Origin: 40CM-4-69-5 sp036556905
Lineage (GTDB): Bacteria > Methylomirabilota > Methylomirabilia > Rokubacteriales > CSP1-6
Assembly: GCA_036556905.1 (NCBI GenBank)
Contig: DATBIM010000101.1
Span: 1 to 16,328, forward strand
Direction of reading: 5' to 3'
DNA length: 16,328 nucleotides
Under the pieces are notes generated by a model. The model saw only the letters and a program-made list of their open reading frames with translations. It was not told the DNA's origin and made no database searches. The translations under genes were made by a program, and so were the position numbers. This document shows positions 14,572-16,328 of this stretch, in pieces (position 1 is the stretch's first letter; each line of letters begins with the position of its first letter).

Positions 14572-16292
14572 ATCTGCCTGAACCGGTTCACGATGGGCAA
14601 CCGCCAGTCGCGCCCGAAGGCGCGGGGGGTGATCTTGACCCCGATGGGCCCCTGGCGGCGTTTGTACTCGTTGGCGTCCACCATGCGCACGACCCGGCGC
14701 ACGGTCTCGGGCGCGAAACCCCGGGCCACGATGTCGGCGACGCGCTCGTCCTGTTCCACGTAGGCTTCCAGAATCGCGTCGAGCTCGGAGTACGGGGGCA
14801 GGGTGTCCTGGTCGGTCTGGTCCGGACGCAGCTCCGCCGAGGGCGGCCGCGTGAAGACGCTCTCGGGGATCACCGCCCGCCCGGCCCGCTCGTTGGCGTG
14901 GCGAGCCAGCTCGTAGACCAGCGTCTTGGGCACGTCCTTGATCACCGCGAAGCCGCCGGCCATGTCGCCGTAGAGCGTGGCGTAGCCCACGCCGATCTCG
15001 CTCTTGTTGCCGGTGGTCAGCACGAGCCAGCCGAACTTGTTGCTGAGCGCCATGAGCAGGGTGCCGCGAACGCGGGCCTGGATGTTTTCCTCGGTCACAT
15101 CCTCTTTGAGCCCTTTGAAGGGGCGGGCCAGCGTGCGCCGGAAGGCGCGGAACACCGAGGTGATGGGCAGGTGGAGGAACTCGATGCCCAGATTCCTGGC
15201 CAGCCGGCGCGCGTCGCCCCGGGTCCCCGCCGAGGAGTAGGGCGAGGGCATGGTGACGCCGGTGACGTTCTCCCGGCCCAGAGCCTCCACCGCGATGGCG
15301 GCCACCAGCGCGGAGTCGATACCGCCCGAGAGCCCGATGACCACCCGCTTGAAGCCGTTCTTGCGCACGTAGTCGTGCGTGCCCAGCACCAGGGCCCGGA
15401 ACACCTCGGCGACCCGTCCCAGGGCCGGTACCTCGCGCGGCGGCAACGCCGGCATCGCGGGCACGGGCAGGGCCGGCAGCGTGATGCGCCGCTCGGCCCC
15501 CGAGGCCTGCAGCTTCTCCTTGCGGCGGCGGGAGTCGTGCAGGCGCGCGCGGAACACGGCGTCGAGGTCGAGGTCGGCGACGACCAGATCTTCCTCGAAG
15601 GCCCGGCCCCGGGCCACGACGTCGCCGCGCTCGTTGACGATGAGACTGCCGCCGTCGAACACCAGCTCGTCCTGTCCCCCCACCAGGTTCAAGAAGGCCA
15701 GGCATACGACCTCGTCGGCGGCCCGGGTGGCCACCATCTTCTCCCGGAAGTGCGCCTTGCCGGCGTGGTACGGGGAGCCATTGATGGTGACGATCAGCTC
15801 GGCGCCAGCGAGCGCCTGGGCCGAGGTCGGGCCCGACGGGTACCAGAGATCCTCGCAGATGTTCACCGCGAAGGTGGCGTCGTCCAGCGCGAAGACGGGC
15901 GCCTCGGTGCCTGCCTGGAAGTACCGGTTTTCGTCGAACACGCCGTAGTTGGGCAGGTAGTGCTTGTGGTAGACACCGGCCCGGGCGCCGTCGTGCAGCA
16001 CCGCCGCCGCGTTGAACACGTCGTCCCGGCGGTCGATGAAGCCCACGATGACGCTGAGGCCCCGACTAGCCCGCGCCACAGCCTCCAGGCTGCGGAGGTT
16101 GGCCTCGATGAACGCGGGCTTGAGCACGAGGTCCTCGGGCGGGTAGCCGGTCAGGGCCAGCTCGGGGAACGCCAGCAGCCGACAGCCCTGCCGCCGGGCC
16201 TCCGCGATCGTGTCCGTGATCCTCCGGACGTTGCCCTCGAGATCCCCGACGGTGGGGTTGATCTGGGCGAGGCCCACCCGGAAGCGCCGCAT
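14568..16292 (-). CDS. nadE: Glutamine-dependent NAD+ synthetase
   Basis: This 574-residue two-domain enzyme catalyses the last step of NAD synthesis: nicotinate adenine dinucleotide plus glutamine and ATP gives NAD+. The N-terminal nitrilase-type glutaminase (about 1-260) shows the triad E44 (FPELALTGY), K110 (HKHYLPNYGVFDE) and C146 (VNICEDLW). A Pro/Ala-rich linker at about 270-290 leads to the synthetase domain with P-loop SGGIDS at 322-327, then TTGNKSEIGVGYATLYGDMAGGFAVIKD and the C-terminal NEYKRRQGP region. Both active sites look intact. The ATG at 16292 gives the standard start MRRFRVGLAQINP. A TACAAT box sits 6 bases upstream and no ribosome site is visible. Its TAG stop lies inside the last codons of the convergent large-subunit gene. 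Confidence 0.96.
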   Translation of the reverse strand: MRRFRVGLAQINPTVGDLEGNVRRITDTIAEARRQGCRLLAFPELALTGYPPEDLVLKPAFIEANLRSLEAVARASRGLSVIVGFIDRRDDVFNAAAVLHDGARAGVYHKHYLPNYGVFDENRYFQAGTEAPVFALDDATFAVNICEDLWYPSGPTSAQALAGAELIVTINGSPYHAGKAHFREKMVATRAADEVVCLAFLNLVGGQDELVFDGGSLIVNERGDVVARGRAFEEDLVVADLDLDAVFRARLHDSRRRKEKLQASGAERRITLPALPVPAMPALPPREVPALGRVAEVFRALVLGTHDYVRKNGFKRVVIGLSGGIDSALVAAIAVEALGRENVTGVTMPSPYSSAGTRGDARRLARNLGIEFLHLPITSVFRAFRRTLARPFKGLKEDVTEENIQARVRGTLLMALSNKFGWLVLTTGNKSEIGVGYATLYGDMAGGFAVIKDVPKTLVYELARHANERAGRAVIPESVFTRPPSAELRPDQTDQDTLPPYSELDAILEAYVEQDERVADIVARGFAPETVRRVVRMVDANEYKRRQGPIGVKITPRAFGRDWRLPIVNRFRQI

Positions 16293-16298
16293 GGCGTC

Positions 16299-16304
16299 AT
16301 TGTA
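16299..16304 (-). promoter_or_regulatory. Putative -10 box of nadE (leaderless)
   Basis: The minus strand reads TACAAT, 5 of 6 to the consensus, ending 6 bases before the nadE ATG. Transcription would begin at about the A of the ATG. No -35 match is seen at the expected distance (16322-16327 reads GCGGGC on that strand), so the case rests on the -10 box alone. Confidence 0.35.
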
Positions 16305-16328
16305 CCCCGCAGAGCCCGACGGCCCGCC

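Noticed and set aside
14347..15705. 452-codon open frame in another minus-strand phase over nadE
   Set aside because: It lies within nadE in a shifted frame with an Arg/Gly/Ala-rich translation; nadE has both catalytic centres intact.

Overview
The window is gene-dense, GC-rich chromosomal DNA from a Gram-negative-type bacterium. The signs are a TRAP-transporter binding protein with a Tat signal, an MsbA-type exporter, many GTG starts, and most neighbours joined by ATGA, GTGA or TGATG overlaps. The taxon cannot be fixed from sequence alone. The mix (high GC, TRAP uptake, a hydrogenase-4-like complex without hydrogenase residues) would suit an uncultured lineage such as Methylomirabilota/Rokubacteria or a deltaproteobacterial relative; this is inference. 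I saw no insertion sequence, prophage, CRISPR array, tRNA or rRNA.

Layout. (1) Positions 1-1112, minus strand: a TRAP substrate-binding protein cut by the window edge. It has a long leader, a good promoter and two GntR/FadR-like operator palindromes 20 bp apart. (2) Positions 1307-3760, minus: a three-gene run of mrp (Fe-S carrier ATPase), a stand-alone Lon substrate-binding-domain protein, and an exported tandem-PDZ protein. (3) Positions 3844-7153, plus: a flavin reductase-like protein, a DegT/DnrJ-type PLP sugar aminotransferase and an MsbA-like ABC exporter, joined by GTGA overlaps. (4) Positions 7174-14571, plus: a seven-gene operon made of an ArsR-family regulator and six subunits related to hydrogenase-4 and complex I (HyfI, B, C, E, F and G types). 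(5) Positions 14568-16292, minus: glutamine-dependent NAD+ synthetase, convergent with the operon. The two genes share one CTAG as both stop codons.

The most interesting part is the 7.4 kb operon. It encodes a complete membrane arm (two antiporter-like subunits, a NuoH-like and a HyfE-like subunit) plus the small and large peripheral subunits. The small subunit keeps all four cysteines for the proximal Fe-S cluster. The large subunit has lost all four [NiFe] ligands: the CGxC site reads SGDE and the C-terminal CxxC site reads SYSG, where the protein ends. This matches the poorly characterised energy-converting hydrogenase-related (Ehr) class, whose electron partner is unknown. No ferredoxin-like subunit and no maturation genes are present. 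A cysteine-free ArsR protein is cotranscribed with it, and a 26-bp AT-rich palindrome abuts the regulator's start codon, so the complex is probably under an autoregulated non-metal switch.

A second theme is start architecture. Several genes (mrp, the flavin reductase, arsR, nadE) have a -10-like hexamer only 6-9 bases before the start codon and no Shine-Dalgarno sequence, which points to leaderless transcripts.
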